Positions 9,660 through 19,617 are shown, counted from the stretch's first letter. The stretch is 64,000 bases of DNA from Mesorhizobium loti (GCA_014189435.1 CP050293.1:5399001-5463000), one strand, 5' to 3'. Notes: a model not told the origin generated them from the letters alone. Translations and numbers: made by a program.

Positions 9660-12572
9660 ATGAACATCAAGGCCGACTTCCCTTCCCTCGTCGAAGAGAT
9701 CGACTACGGAACCCCGCAATCGAAGGCGCAGAAGCAGGTCACGCTGAACGTCGACGGGCGCAGCATCACCGTCCCGGAAGGCACCTCGATCATGCGTGCC
9801 GCGATGGAAGGCGGGGTCGAGATCCCGAAGCTTTGCGCCACCGACATGCTGGACTCCTTCGGTTCGTGCCGTGTCTGCCTTGTCGAGATCGAAGGACGCG
9901 GCGGCACGCCGGCCTCCTGCACGACGCCCGTCGGCGAAGGCATGATCGTGCGTACGCAGACCGAGCGGCTCGACGCCATTCGTCGCGGCGTCATGGAACT
10001 CTACGTCTCCGACCATCCGACCGGCTGGAATGAAAAGGCCGGAACCGGGGCCAGCGAGTTCGATGCGGTGGCGAAGTCGATCGGCCTGACCGAGAACCGC
10101 TACGGCATCGAGGGCCGCAACCACGTCAAGCCGGAAGGCGGCGTGGCGCCCGGCCATGGCTCGCTGGCGGTCGACTACATCGCCCGCGACGAGTCCAACC
10201 CCTATTTCACCTATGATGCCTCGCAATGCATCGTCTGCTCGCGCTGCGTGCGGGCCTGCGAAGAGGTGCAGGGCACTTTCGCGCTGACCATCGAAGGCCG
10301 TGGCTTCGAATCCCGGGTTTCGGCGGGAATGCACGAGGCGTTCATCGATTCGGAATGCGTGTCCTGCGGCGCCTGCGTGCAGGCCTGCCCGACCGATGCG
10401 CTGCGCGAGAAGGCAGTGCTTGCCAAGGGCCTGCCGGAACGCTCGGCCGTCACCACCTGTGCCTATTGCGGCGTCGGCTGCTCGTTCAAGGCCGAAGTGA
10501 AGGACGACGAGGTCATTCGCATGATGCCCTATAAGGAGGGCAAGGCGAACCATGGCCATTCCTGCGTCAAAGGCCGTTTCGCCTATGGCTACGCCACCCA
10601 CAAGGACCGCATCCTGTCGCCGATGATCCGCGAAAAGGTCACCGATCCTTGGCGCGAAGTGAGTTGGGAAGAGGCGGTCGCCCATACGGCGAAAGAATTC
10701 CGCCGCATCCAGTACCAGTACGGACGCACCGCGATCGGCGGGATCACCTCGTCGCGCTGCACCAACGAGGAAACCTACCTCGTCCAGAAGATGGTGCGGC
10801 AGGGCTTTCGCAACAACAATGTCGACACCTGCGCGCGCGTCTGCCACTCGCCGACGGGCTATGGGCTCGGCCAGACTTATGGCACCTCGGCCGGCACGCA
10901 GGATTTCGACTCGGTCGATTACACCGACGTCGCCGTCATCATCGGTGCCAATCCCGCCTCGGCCCACCCGGTGTTCGCCTCGCGGCTGAAGAAGCGGCTG
11001 CGCCAGGGCGCCAAGCTGATCGTGCTCGATCCGCGCCGCACCGAGATGGTCAAGTCAGCGCATGTTGAAGCGGATTATCACCTGCCGCTGAAGCCCGGCA
11101 CCAATGTGGCCGTGCTGACGGCGCTGGCGCATGTCATCGTCACCGAAGGTCTTTTCAACGAAGCCTTCATCCGCGAACGCTGTGACTGGACGGAGTTCCA
11201 GGATTGGGCATCGTTCGTCGCCTTGCCGGAAAACAGCCCCGAAACCGTCGGCAAATTGTCCGGTGTCGATCCCGAGCTGATCCGGGGTGCTGCCCGTCTC
11301 TACGCCACCGGCGGCAACGGCGCGATCTATTACGGCCTCGGCGTGACCGAACACAGCCAGGGTTCGACCACGGTGATGGCGATCGCCAATCTCGCCATGG
11401 CCACCGGCAATATCGGCCGGCCCGGCGTCGGTGTGAACCCGCTGCGTGGCCAGAACAACGTGCAGGGCTCGTGCGACATGGGCTCCTTCCCGCACGAACT
11501 GCCTGGCTATCGCCACATCTCGGGCGAAGCCGTGCGCGACATCTATGAGAGCCTGTGGGGTGTGAAGCTGGACGACGAACCCGGCCTGCGCATCCCCAAC
11601 ATGCTGGATGCCGCCGTCGACGGCAGCTTCAAGGGCATCTACATCCAGGGCGAGGACATTCTGCAGTCCGATCCGGACACCAAGCATGTCGCCGCCGGCC
11701 TCGCCGCGATGGAATGCGTCGTCGTGCACGACCTCTTCCTCAACGAGACGGCAAACTACGCGCATGTCTTCCTGCCGGGCTCGACCTTCCTGGAGAAAGA
11801 CGGCACCTTCACCAACGCAGAGCGCCGCATCAACATGGTGCGCAAGGTTCTGGAGCCGAAGGCGCGCTACGCCGATTGGGAGGCGACGCAAGAGCTTGCC
11901 CGCGCCATCGGACTGGACTGGAACTATCAGCATCCCTCGCAGATCATGGACGAGATCGCGATGACGACGCCGAGCTTCGCTGGCGTCTCCTTCGAGTTGC
12001 TCGACCGTGTCGGATCCGTGCAATGGCCCTGCAACGAGAAGGCGCCGCTCGGCACCCCGATCATGCACATCGATGGGTTCGTGCGCGGCAAGGGCAAGTT
12101 CATCCGCACCGAATATGTGGCGACCGACGAAAGGACGGGGCCGCGCTTCCCGCTGCTGCTCACCACCGGCCGCATCCTCAGCCAGTACAATGTCGGCGCG
12201 CAGACAAGGCGCACCGACAACAGCATGTGGCACTCGGAGGACCGGCTGGAGATCCATCCGCACGATGCCGAGAACCGGGGCTTGCGCGACGGCGACTGGG
12301 TCCGGCTGACGAGCCGCTCGGGCGAGACGACGCTGCGCGCGCTGATCACCGACCGGGTGTCGCCCGGTGTGGTCTACACGACCTTCCACCATCCCGACAC
12401 ACAGGCCAACGTGATCACCACCGACTTCTCCGACTGGGCGACCAATTGTCCGGAGTACAAGGTGACGGCGGTGCAGGTCGGCGCCTCCAACGGGCCGTCT
12501 GAATGGCAGCGCGACTATGACGAGCAGGCCAAGCAGAGCCGGCGCATCGCGAAGCTGGAAGCAGCGGAGTAG
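9660..12572 (+). CDS. fdsA: NAD-dependent formate dehydrogenase, catalytic molybdenum subunit
   Basis: 970 residues. In order: an N-terminal [2Fe-2S] domain (Cys59, 70, 73, 87), two ferredoxin-type [4Fe-4S] motifs (Cys190/193/196/200 and Cys233/236/239/243), the proximal [4Fe-4S] site (Cys267/270/274/302), the bis-MGD catalytic domain, and a C-terminal molybdopterin-binding domain (about 850-960). The predicted metal ligand is Cys395 followed by His396 in CARVCHSPTG, so this is a cysteine rather than selenocysteine enzyme. It oxidises formate to CO2. The preceding gene is 10 bp away; fdhD follows after a repeat-filled gap. Length and domain order match known FdsA. Confidence 0.96.
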   Translation: MNIKADFPSLVEEIDYGTPQSKAQKQVTLNVDGRSITVPEGTSIMRAAMEGGVEIPKLCATDMLDSFGSCRVCLVEIEGRGGTPASCTTPVGEGMIVRTQTERLDAIRRGVMELYVSDHPTGWNEKAGTGASEFDAVAKSIGLTENRYGIEGRNHVKPEGGVAPGHGSLAVDYIARDESNPYFTYDASQCIVCSRCVRACEEVQGTFALTIEGRGFESRVSAGMHEAFIDSECVSCGACVQACPTDALREKAVLAKGLPERSAVTTCAYCGVGCSFKAEVKDDEVIRMMPYKEGKANHGHSCVKGRFAYGYATHKDRILSPMIREKVTDPWREVSWEEAVAHTAKEFRRIQYQYGRTAIGGITSSRCTNEETYLVQKMVRQGFRNNNVDTCARVCHSPTGYGLGQTYGTSAGTQDFDSVDYTDVAVIIGANPASAHPVFASRLKKRLRQGAKLIVLDPRRTEMVKSAHVEADYHLPLKPGTNVAVLTALAHVIVTEGLFNEAFIRERCDWTEFQDWASFVALPENSPETVGKLSGVDPELIRGAARLYATGGNGAIYYGLGVTEHSQGSTTVMAIANLAMATGNIGRPGVGVNPLRGQNNVQGSCDMGSFPHELPGYRHISGEAVRDIYESLWGVKLDDEPGLRIPNMLDAAVDGSFKGIYIQGEDILQSDPDTKHVAAGLAAMECVVVHDLFLNETANYAHVFLPGSTFLEKDGTFTNAERRINMVRKVLEPKARYADWEATQELARAIGLDWNYQHPSQIMDEIAMTTPSFAGVSFELLDRVGSVQWPCNEKAPLGTPIMHIDGFVRGKGKFIRTEYVATDERTGPRFPLLLTTGRILSQYNVGAQTRRTDNSMWHSEDRLEIHPHDAENRGLRDGDWVRLTSRSGETTLRALITDRVSPGVVYTTFHHPDTQANVITTDFSDWATNCPEYKVTAVQVGASNGPSEWQRDYDEQAKQSRRIAKLEAAE

Positions 12573-12622
12573 CCGTGTCGAGGCATTCGACAGCAAGAGC
12601 TTCAATCTCGACGGTTGGTCGA

Positions 12623-12763
12623 CCCCCACTCCGTCGAGCTTCGCTCGACACCTCTCCCCCGATCGACGGGGGAGAGGAAAGGCGCGAGCCTTTGCCGGGA
12701 GGCACCCTTCCTCTCCCTCCGGAGGGGGAGAGGTGGCGCTGCGCAGCAGCGACGGAGTGGGGG
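12623..12763. repeat. Inverted repeat inside the fds operon (CCCCCACTCCGTCG family)
   Basis: Outer arms read CCCCCACTCCGTCG at 12623 and CGACGGAGTGGGGG ending at 12763; inner arms CACCTCTCCCCC and GGGGGAGAGGTG match in inverted orientation. A further hairpin CTCCCCCGATCGACGGGGGAG lies in the left arm. It fills most of the 279-bp fdsA-fdhD gap; the rest holds no recognisable gene. Confidence 0.8.
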
Positions 12764-12851
12764 ATGGCCTGGGAGAGCAACCGCCAATTGAAGCAAGAAA
12801 CCTTCGACGCTTCCTAAGTGAAATAACCAGCAGACCAGACGGTGGCGGCTT

Positions 12852-13682
12852 GTGACACGCTCCCGCCAGCCTCTCAGCCAAATTTCCCGCTTGGCGCATC
12901 GCGCCAGCGGCACGGCTGCTGCCGACCGCATGGTGCCGGAAGAGACGCCGGTGGCGTTCTCCTTTGCCGGCACCACGCATGCGGTGATGATGGCAAGCCC
13001 GGCCGATTTCGAGGATTTCGCGCTCGGCTTCTCGCTGACCGAAGGCATCATCTCGTTACCGGACGAGATCGAAGCGATCGAGGTCGAGGACCATGGCGCT
13101 GGCATCGACATCCAGATCCGGTTGAAGGACACCGCCAACACGCGCTTCGAAGCGCGGCGGCGAAGGCTCGCCGGCCCGGTCGGCTGCGGGCTCTGCGGTA
13201 TCGAATCGATCGAGGAAGCGATGCGCTCGGTCGATGCGGTTGGTGCGTCAAAGCTTACGCTTGATGCCAATGATATTGTCCGCTCGGTCAAGCTCTTGTC
13301 GAAGGTGCAGCCGCTTCACGCCGAGACCGGGGCGGTGCACGCCGCTGGTTTCTATGTGCCTGGTAAGGGCATTGTCATGGCGCGCGAAGATGTCGGCCGT
13401 CACAATGCGCTCGACAAGCTGGCCGGCGCGCTGGCCAAAGCCGGCATCGATGGCGCGTCCGGTGCTGTCGTGGTGACATCCAGGGTTTCGGTCGAAATGG
13501 TGCAGAAGACGGCTTCTATCGGCTCGGCCTTCATCATCGCCGTCTCGGCGCCGACCGCACTTGCCATCCGAACGGCGCAAGAGGCCGGCCTGACGCTGGT
13601 GGCGCTGGTTCGCGGCGACGATTTTGATATTTTCACCCACCCCGACCGGGTGGTTTGCGGAGTTGCCAAGCATGTCGCATGA
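12852..13682 (+). CDS. fdhD: Formate dehydrogenase accessory sulfurtransferase FdhD (FdsC)
   Basis: 276 residues. FdhD moves sulfur from a cysteine desulfurase to the molybdenum cofactor of formate dehydrogenase, without which the enzyme is inactive. The conserved mobile-loop motif CGLCG is at about residues 114-118 (GPVGCGLCGIES), and MAREDVGRHNALDK, the family signature, lies near residue 180. The start is GTG at 12852; no nearer ATG would keep the conserved N-terminus. It ends inside the first codons of fdsD. In fds operons this gene is also called fdsC. Confidence 0.93.
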   Translation: MTRSRQPLSQISRLAHRASGTAAADRMVPEETPVAFSFAGTTHAVMMASPADFEDFALGFSLTEGIISLPDEIEAIEVEDHGAGIDIQIRLKDTANTRFEARRRRLAGPVGCGLCGIESIEEAMRSVDAVGASKLTLDANDIVRSVKLLSKVQPLHAETGAVHAAGFYVPGKGIVMAREDVGRHNALDKLAGALAKAGIDGASGAVVVTSRVSVEMVQKTASIGSAFIIAVSAPTALAIRTAQEAGLTLVALVRGDDFDIFTHPDRVVCGVAKHVA

Positions 13683-13983
13683 CGAAGAACACATTATGAG
13701 CACCGGCGAGAAGCTGGTGCGCATGGCGAACCAGATCGCCGACTTCTTCCATTCCAAGCCGCGCGAGGAAGGCATTGCCGGCGTCGCTGAGCACATCAAC
13801 AAGTTCTGGGAGCCGAGGATGCGGCGGCAGCTGTTCGAGATGCTGGATGACGGCACCCAGAACTTCAACGAGTTGGTGGTGGCCGCCTCCGCCAGGATCA
13901 GACGACCGATCACGCCGGCTGAGGCCGACCTCAAACTCGGGCTCGAGCCCTCCCCTGCCGACGTCGCCGCCTCGCAAGAATAG
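13672..13983 (+). CDS. fdsD: Formate dehydrogenase delta subunit/assembly factor
   Basis: 103 residues, small and helical, with the family pattern KLVRMANQIADFF and HINKFWEPRMRRQL. FdsD is needed for assembly or stability of the Fds enzyme. ATG 13672 overlaps the end of fdhD by 11 bp and has CGGAG about 10 nt upstream; a second ATG at 13696 is possible. It closes the operon. Confidence 0.9.
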   Translation: MSHDEEHIMSTGEKLVRMANQIADFFHSKPREEGIAGVAEHINKFWEPRMRRQLFEMLDDGTQNFNELVVAASARIRRPITPAEADLKLGLEPSPADVAASQE

Positions 13984-14052
13984 TCGTCGAGCCGCACCGG
14001 CTTATATTCGCTATCGCTAAGTTTAAGCTGCCGCAGTCGGCGCTGTTCTGCT

Positions 14053-14526
14053 ATGGTTGACGATCAGAAATCGTCAGGCCGGGCGGAAAACCTCGTGAGG
14101 CCTATCGGGACCCGATACGCCCATAGCGGCGATGTGCGGATCGCCTATCAGGTGGTCGGCCAGGGTTCGTTCGATCTCGTCTTCGTGCCGGGCTTCATTT
14201 CCAATCTCGACCTGCAGTGGGAAGACGAAAGGCTACAGCCGCCTCCTGAAGCGGCTGTCAACCCAAAGACCGCGCTTAACGGCAAGACCAAGGAACTTCT
14301 GGGCCTCGCCGTCGCGGCGCAGATCCCATGCCAGTACTGCATCTATTTCCACACCGAGGCGGCCAAGCTCAATGGCGCCAGCGACGAGGAGATCAAGGAG
14401 GCGGTGGCGATGGCTGCGATCGTGCGCCACTGGTCGACGATGCTCAACGGCAGCCAGGTCGATCTCGCGACCTTCAAGAAGCAGGCCGACGACGTGTTCG
14501 CGGCCGTCAAGGCGAAGTCGCAGTAA
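14053..14526 (+). CDS. Chimeric ORF: 5' end of a hydrolase/cyclase gene joined to an AhpD-like 3' part
   Basis: 157 residues from two unrelated sources. Residues 20-58 (TRYAHSGDVRIAYQVVGQG onward) match the start of alpha/beta-hydrolase domains found at the N-terminus of adenylate-cyclase-like proteins. Residues from about 68 are the C-terminal two thirds of an AhpD/carboxymuconolactone-decarboxylase protein with the redox pair Cys93/Cys96 and His100 (CQYCIYFH). Between them the hydrolase match (GYSRLLKRL) continues in the +1 frame from about 14231, so one extra A near 14229 and a junction near 14253 explain the ORF. The frame is open across the fusion, but the AhpD domain lacks its first helices and no strong ribosome site precedes the ATG. 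Function is doubtful. Confidence 0.7.
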   Translation: MVDDQKSSGRAENLVRPIGTRYAHSGDVRIAYQVVGQGSFDLVFVPGFISNLDLQWEDERLQPPPEAAVNPKTALNGKTKELLGLAVAAQIPCQYCIYFHTEAAKLNGASDEEIKEAVAMAAIVRHWSTMLNGSQVDLATFKKQADDVFAAVKAKSQ

Positions 14527-14601
14527 AACCACTGCCCGGCGATGAGCACCGGGCAGCACTCGACCATCAACTGCCCGGTCGACGGGCCAATGGAGGATGA
14601 A

Positions 14602-14964
14602 ATGCTGACCAAGACCCAAACAGTGGATGGCGCGGCGATCAAGAAGGCCATCGAAACCCGTGACGGCAAGATGCTGTCGAGCTTCTATGCCGACGACGCC
14701 CTGGTGCGGGTGATCGACCGCAACAACCCACCGAGCAAGCCGCGCGAGATCCGTGGGCGCGCTGCGATCACGACATTCTGGGACGATATCTGCAGCCGGG
14801 CGATGACCCACAAGGTCGACACCACCATCGCCGACGGCGACAGTCTGGCCTTCACCCAGGCCTGCGCCTATCCGGACGGCACCCAGGTGTTTTGCGCGGC
14901 GATGCTGGAGCTGAAGAACGGGCGGATCGCACGGCAGACCGTCGTGCAGGCCTGGGACGAGTAG
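14602..14964 (+). CDS. SnoaL/NTF2-like small protein
   Basis: 120 residues with the helix and curved-sheet pattern of the SnoaL-like NTF2 superfamily (MLSSFYADDALVRVIDR, then IRGRAAITTFWDDI). Such folds serve as small-molecule binding pockets or isomerases; no catalytic set can be assigned. ATG 14602 was chosen because GGAGG ends 5 nt upstream. It lies 75 bp after the chimeric AhpD ORF and before another small gene on the same strand, suggesting a three-gene unit. Confidence 0.75.
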   Translation: MLTKTQTVDGAAIKKAIETRDGKMLSSFYADDALVRVIDRNNPPSKPREIRGRAAITTFWDDICSRAMTHKVDTTIADGDSLAFTQACAYPDGTQVFCAAMLELKNGRIARQTVVQAWDE

Positions 14965-15034
14965 TCAACCGCGGGGCCTGTCCATCCCGATTGAATCGGA
15001 ATGGGGCTCTGTTTAACCCCTGGAGGAGAAGACG

Positions 15035-15349
15035 ATGTTCAGCGCCAGATGGCAGATCGACGCCAAGTTCGGACACAAGCAGACCGTGCTCGACCTGTTG
15101 AAGAAATGGGAACGCGAGATCGGCTCGCAGGTCGGCATCGACGAGCTGGAATTCCAGATCATGACCGGTTCGATCGGCGCGCGTGAGGCGACGGTCGAGT
15201 CGCATCACCAGGTCGAAAGCCTGGCCCAGTTGGAGGCGTTCTTCGCCAAGATCGGCAAAATCGACGCGCATGCCAAATGGGGCAAGGAGATGGAGCCCTA
15301 TGTCGTGTCGGGCACCAGCCTGTGGAACATCTATCGCATTGTCGAGTAG
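15035..15349 (+). CDS. Small conserved protein, unknown function
   Basis: 104 residues, MFSARWQIDAKFGHKQTVLD onward, with alternating strands and helices resembling a dimeric ferredoxin-like (NIPSNAP/ABM-type) fold. I do not recognise the family. A strong GGAGGAG lies 8 nt before the ATG. It is the third gene of the small cluster with the AhpD chimera and SnoaL-like gene, and is followed by a hairpin that also ends the convergent patD. Confidence 0.65.
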   Translation: MFSARWQIDAKFGHKQTVLDLLKKWEREIGSQVGIDELEFQIMTGSIGAREATVESHHQVESLAQLEAFFAKIGKIDAHAKWGKEMEPYVVSGTSLWNIYRIVE

Positions 15350-15358
15350 TGATCAGCG

Positions 15359-15386
15359 TTCTTCTCCCCGTTCACGGGGAGAAGAA
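15359..15386. terminator. Bidirectional terminator-like hairpin
   Basis: TTCTTCTCCCCG and CGGGGAGAAGAA form a 12-bp perfect stem with loop TTCA, in the 42-bp gap between convergent genes. The A/T ends give a short T or A tract on either strand. Same stem as the element at 1462-1641. Confidence 0.7.
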
Positions 15387-15391
15387 AGACG

Positions 15392-16825
15392 CTAGCCGTG
15401 GGCCACCATGACATGCCGGACGGCGGTGTAGTCCTCCAGCGCGTAGAGCGACATGTCCTTGCCGTAGCCGGATTGCTTCAATCCGCCATGCGGCATCTCG
15501 TTGGTCAGCATGAAATGGGTGTTGATCCAGGTGCAGCCATATTGCAGGCGGGCGGCCGTCGCCATGGCGCGCGATACGTCCTTGGTCCACACCGAGGATG
15601 CAAGGCCGTAGTCGCTGTCGTTGGCCCAGTTCACCGCCTCGTCGACCTCCGTGAAACGGGTGATGGAGACGACAGGCCCGAACACTTCACGGCGCACGAT
15701 CTCGTCTTCCTGCAGGGCACCGGCAACGACGGTCGGTTGGTAGTAGAAACCGGAGCCCTCGCCCGGCTTGCCGCCGGTGGTGATCTCGATGTGCTTCAGT
15801 TCCGCGGCGCGTTCGACGAAGCTCGACACGCGGTCGCGCTGGCGGCGCGAAATCAGCGGACCGATCTCGTTTTCAGTGTCGTCGGGGCGGTTGTACTTGA
15901 TGGTCGAGACGGCCGACGAGAGATCGGCGACGAGCTTGTCGTAGATCTTCTTGCCGGCGTAGATGCGGCAAGCGGCGGTGCAGTCCTGGCCGGCATTGTA
16001 ATAGCCGAAGGCGCGCAGGCCGCTGACCACGGCGCCGAGGTCGGCGTCATCGAAGACGATGACCGGCGCCTTGCCGCCGAGTTCGAGATGCGTGCGCTTG
16101 ACTGACTTGGCAGCAGCCTGCAGCACCTTCTTGCCGGTGGCGACATCACCGGTGATTGAAATCATGTTGACCTTGGGATGGTTGATCAGCGTGTTGCCGA
16201 CGCTGTCGCCGCGGCCAAGCACGACATTGACCACGCCCTCGGGCAGGATTTCCGCCAGGATCTTGGCAAGCTTCAGCGCCGTCAGCGGTGTCTGCTCGGA
16301 CGGCTTGAAGACCACGGTGTTGCCGCCGGCGATCGCCGGCGCCAGCTTCCAGGCCATCATCATCAACGGGTAGTTCCACGGCGCGATGGAAGCGACGATG
16401 CCGATGGCGTCGCGGCGAACCATCGAGGTGTGGCCGGGAATGTATTCGCCGGCAACGACGCCCGGCATGGAGCGGACGGCGCCGGCGAAGAAGCGGTAGC
16501 AATCGACGATGGCCGGGATCTCGTCATTGAGCACGGCGTTGATCGGCTTGCCGCAATTGAGCGCCTCGAGCGTCGCGAACTCCTTCGCGTCGGCCTCGAT
16601 GCGGTCGGCGATCTTCAGGAGATAACCGGAACGCTGCGCCGGCGTGGTGCGCGACCACAAGACGAACGCTTGTTCGGCGGCGGTGACCGCCGCCTCGATC
16701 TGTGCCTGGCTGGCTTCAGGCAGGTTGAGGATGGTCGCCCCGGTCTTTGGATTGAGGATCGGCTCCTCGGTTTCGGTGCCCTTCTCGAATTTCGAGCCGA
16801 TCAGCATCTGGGTGTCCATGGACAT
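15392..16825 (-). CDS. patD: Gamma-aminobutyraldehyde dehydrogenase
   Basis: 477 residues, a full-length aldehyde dehydrogenase very close in sequence pattern to E. coli PatD: shared stretches include [19 protein letters not shown] and [17 protein letters not shown]. Catalytic Glu248 and Cys282 are present. It oxidises 4-aminobutyraldehyde from putrescine to GABA with NAD+. It is the last gene of a ydcSTUV-patD operon in the same order as in E. coli, 23 bp after ydcV, with GGGAGAG as ribosome site. Confidence 0.92.
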   Translation of the reverse strand: MSMDTQMLIGSKFEKGTETEEPILNPKTGATILNLPEASQAQIEAAVTAAEQAFVLWSRTTPAQRSGYLLKIADRIEADAKEFATLEALNCGKPINAVLNDEIPAIVDCYRFFAGAVRSMPGVVAGEYIPGHTSMVRRDAIGIVASIAPWNYPLMMMAWKLAPAIAGGNTVVFKPSEQTPLTALKLAKILAEILPEGVVNVVLGRGDSVGNTLINHPKVNMISITGDVATGKKVLQAAAKSVKRTHLELGGKAPVIVFDDADLGAVVSGLRAFGYYNAGQDCTAACRIYAGKKIYDKLVADLSSAVSTIKYNRPDDTENEIGPLISRRQRDRVSSFVERAAELKHIEITTGGKPGEGSGFYYQPTVVAGALQEDEIVRREVFGPVVSITRFTEVDEAVNWANDSDYGLASSVWTKDVSRAMATAARLQYGCTWINTHFMLTNEMPHGGLKQSGYGKDMSLYALEDYTAVRHVMVAHG

Positions 16826-16848
16826 CTCTCCCTTGTGAACTCAGGAAT

Positions 16849-17664
16849 CTATTTGCCCGAACCAGCGATCTGGTCGCCGTCGCGGGTGAGGTAATAGGCG
16901 GCAAGGATCGGCAGCAGCGTCACCAGCACCACGACCATGGCGACGACATTGGTGACCGGGCGTTGGCGCGGGCGGATCAGCTCTTCCAGCATCCAGATCG
17001 GCAACGTCTGCTGCTGGCCGGCAGTGAAGGTGGTGACGATCACCTCGTCGAAGGACAGCGCGAAGGCCAGCATGCCGCCGGCAAGCAGCGCCGTGGCAAT
17101 GTTGGGCAGCACGACGTGGCGGAAGGTCTGAAAACCGTCGGCGCCGAGATCCATCGATGCCTCGATCATCGAACCGGAGCTGCGGCGGAAACGGGCGACG
17201 GCGTTGTTGTAGACGACGACCACGCAGAAAGTGGCGTGGCCAAGCACGATCGTCCAGAACGAGAACGGGATGTCGGCCAACGAAAAGGCCGAGCGCAGCG
17301 CGATGCCGGTGATGATCCCGGGCAGCGCGATCGGCAGGATGACCAGCAGCGAGATGGTTTCGCGGCCGAAGAATTTTGTCCGCGACACCGCCGCCGAACA
17401 GAGCGTGCCGAGGACGAGCGCGATTGCGGTCGAGATCGCGGCAACCCTGACCGACAGCGACAGCGCCTGCCAGACATCCGGCCGGTTCCAGGTGACGGCG
17501 AACCATTGCGTCGTCAGGCCGGGCGGCGGCCAGACGAAACTCTTCTCCTCGGTGGTGAAGGCATAAACGAAGATCAAGAGGATCGGCAGATGCAGGAACA
17601 GCAGGCCGCAGGCGGCGGCTATCTTCAGGCCGAGCGGAGCCGACTGGGAACCATCAGAGCGCAT
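16849..17664 (-). CDS. ydcV: Polyamine ABC transporter permease, PotC/YdcV type
   Basis: 271 residues with six predicted membrane helices and the permease EAA loop ([20 protein letters not shown]), which docks on the ATPase. One of two inner-membrane permeases of a spermidine/putrescine-type importer. It overlaps ydcU by 11 bp, and patD follows. Confidence 0.88.
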   Translation of the reverse strand: MRSDGSQSAPLGLKIAAACGLLFLHLPILLIFVYAFTTEEKSFVWPPPGLTTQWFAVTWNRPDVWQALSLSVRVAAISTAIALVLGTLCSAAVSRTKFFGRETISLLVILPIALPGIITGIALRSAFSLADIPFSFWTIVLGHATFCVVVVYNNAVARFRRSSGSMIEASMDLGADGFQTFRHVVLPNIATALLAGGMLAFALSFDEVIVTTFTAGQQQTLPIWMLEELIRPRQRPVTNVVAMVVVLVTLLPILAAYYLTRDGDQIAGSGK

Positions 17665-18622
17665 CGAAGGCCCCCATGCGCTTGGCGCCCCAAAGGTAGA
17701 AGCCCATGATGACGATCGGCACCACGGTGAAGGCGGCGGCGAGCGGGATGTTGCCGGCGGTGCCTTGCTGCGAATAGACCGCCTGGCCGATGAACAGACG
17801 CGAGGTGCCGATGATCTGCGGGATGATGTAGTCGCCGAGCGTCAGCGAGAAGGTGAAGATCGAGCCAGCGACGATGCCCGGCAACGCCAGCGGGAACAGC
17901 ACGTTGCGAAAGGTCTGTCCAGGTGAAGCACCGAGATCGGACGAGGCCTCGACCAGATTGCCGGGTACACGCTCGAGCGCCGCCTGCACGGGGAGGATCA
18001 TGAACGGCAGCCAGACATAGACGAAGACGATGAAGGTGCCGGTGAACGACACCGACAGCGAATTGCCGCCGACGACCGGCAGCGACAGCCAGGCGTCAAG
18101 CAGCCACAACAGATGCAGCTTGGCGAGCAGCCAGGTGAGGATGCCCTCCTTGGCGAGGATCAGCTTCCAGGCGTAGATCTTGACCAGGTAGCTCGACCAC
18201 AGCGGCAGCATGATGCCGAGATAGAACAGCGCCTTCCAGCGGCCGCGCGCATAACGCGCCGCGTAGTAGGCGATCGGGAAGGCGATGACGGCCGAGGCCA
18301 GCGTGACCAGGGCCGCCATCGTCACCGTGCGCAGGATGATGTCGAGATTGGCAGCCTGGAACAGGTCGCCATAGGTCTTCAACGTGAACTCGCGATTGAT
18401 GAGGCCGGAAAACTCGTCGATGGAGAAAAAGCTCTGCGCCAGCAGCGCAAACAGCGAGCCGATATAGACGATGCCCAGCCATAGCACGGGCGGCAGCAGC
18501 ATGAGCAGCAGCAGGACCTTCGGCTTGCGCCAGAAGAGGTCCGACAGCGCGCCGCGCAAGCCGCCGCTGCCCGGCAGGATGGCGGGCGCCGTTGCACGCA
18601 TCATGGCGGCGTCGAGGCTCAT
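17654..18622 (-). CDS. ydcU: Polyamine ABC transporter permease, PotB/YdcU type
   Basis: 322 residues; a cytoplasmic N-terminus of about 35 residues precedes six membrane helices (first [19 protein letters not shown]). The EAA loop reads [20 protein letters not shown]. Its ATG overlaps the ydcT stop as ATGA, so expression is coupled. Confidence 0.88.
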   Translation of the reverse strand: MSLDAAMMRATAPAILPGSGGLRGALSDLFWRKPKVLLLLMLLPPVLWLGIVYIGSLFALLAQSFFSIDEFSGLINREFTLKTYGDLFQAANLDIILRTVTMAALVTLASAVIAFPIAYYAARYARGRWKALFYLGIMLPLWSSYLVKIYAWKLILAKEGILTWLLAKLHLLWLLDAWLSLPVVGGNSLSVSFTGTFIVFVYVWLPFMILPVQAALERVPGNLVEASSDLGASPGQTFRNVLFPLALPGIVAGSIFTFSLTLGDYIIPQIIGTSRLFIGQAVYSQQGTAGNIPLAAAFTVVPIVIMGFYLWGAKRMGAFDAL

Positions 18623-19617
18623 GCCGGCTCGTCTATCAAATGCAGGTGCTCGCGGTTGAAGGTGAGCACGACCGCCTCGCCTTCGGCCGGCAAGGCGGTG
18701 CCGGCCGGTACGATGGCGTGCAGGCGCAGCCCGTCGGCGTCGAGCGCCAGCTTGGTCGTGGCGCCGAGATAATTGGTCGAGATAAGGCGGGCAGCAACGC
18801 CTTCACCGCTGGCCGCGCGCCCGACGCGAATGGATTCAGGGCGGAGGCTGCCCCAGCGATGCTGGCCGGAATAGCGCTGGACGAAATCCGGCGGCAGCAC
18901 GTTGGAGGAGCCGACGAAATCTGCGACGAAGCGGGTCTTCGGCCGCTGGTAGATATCCTCCGGCGTGCCGATCTGCATGATCTTGCCGTCGTTGAAGACG
19001 GCGACGCGGTCGGCCATCGACAGCGCCTCGCCCTGGTCGTGGGTGACGAAGACGAAAGTGATGCCAAGCGCCTTCTGCAGCGACTTCAGCTCCTCTTGCA
19101 TGTTCTCGCGCAATTTTAGGTCGAGCGCGCCGAGCGGCTCGTCGAGCAACAGCACCTTTGGCTGGTTGACCAGCGCACGGGCGAGTGCCACGCGCTGGCG
19201 CTGGCCGCCGGAAAGCTGGCCGGGGCGGCGGGCGCCATAGCCGGGCAGCCGCACCAGTGACAGCGCTTCTTCCGCCGCCTTGTGCCGCTGAGCCTTGCCG
19301 ACGCCCTTGACCATCAGCCCGTAGGCGACGTTGTCGAGCACGTTCAAATGCGGGAACAGCGCATAGTCCTGGAACACGGTGTTGACGTTGCGGCGATAGG
19401 GCGGAACGCCCTCGGCGCGTTCGCCGAAGATCGAGATCGAGCCCGATGTCGGCTGCTCGAAGCCGGCGATGAGGCGCAGGCAGGTGGTCTTGCCGGAGCC
19501 GGACGGCCCGAGCATGGCGAAGAATTCGCCCGGCGCGATGTCGAGATCGACCGCGTCGACGGCGCGCACGCTGCCGAAATGGCGCGAGGCTTTCTGGAAG
19601 GAAACGGCGGAGGTCAT
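18619..19617 (-). CDS. ydcT: Polyamine ABC transporter ATP-binding protein, PotA/YdcT type
   Basis: 332 residues. Walker A GPSGSGKTT (about 39-47), signature LSGGQRQRVALARAL, Walker B VLLLDEPLGALD and the H-loop THD are all intact. A C-terminal TOBE-like domain (about 240-330) is typical of PotA/MalK ATPases. It powers import through YdcU and YdcV. Confidence 0.9.
   Translation of the reverse strand: MTSAVSFQKASRHFGSVRAVDAVDLDIAPGEFFAMLGPSGSGKTTCLRLIAGFEQPTSGSISIFGERAEGVPPYRRNVNTVFQDYALFPHLNVLDNVAYGLMVKGVGKAQRHKAAEEALSLVRLPGYGARRPGQLSGGQRQRVALARALVNQPKVLLLDEPLGALDLKLRENMQEELKSLQKALGITFVFVTHDQGEALSMADRVAVFNDGKIMQIGTPEDIYQRPKTRFVADFVGSSNVLPPDFVQRYSGQHRWGSLRPESIRVGRAASGEGVAARLISTNYLGATTKLALDADGLRLHAIVPAGTALPAEGEAVVLTFNREHLHLIDEPA

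Noticed and set aside
9660..12572. Selenocysteine formate dehydrogenase
   Set aside because: The active-site codon is Cys (CARVCHSP), with no in-frame TGA.
11055..12980. 641-codon open frame antisense to fdsA
   Set aside because: It mirrors the codon structure of fdsA, is rich in Arg/His/Ala and matches no family; a typical high-GC shadow.
14053..14526. Adenylate cyclase or alpha/beta hydrolase
   Set aside because: Only about 40 N-terminal residues of that family remain; catalytic parts are missing.
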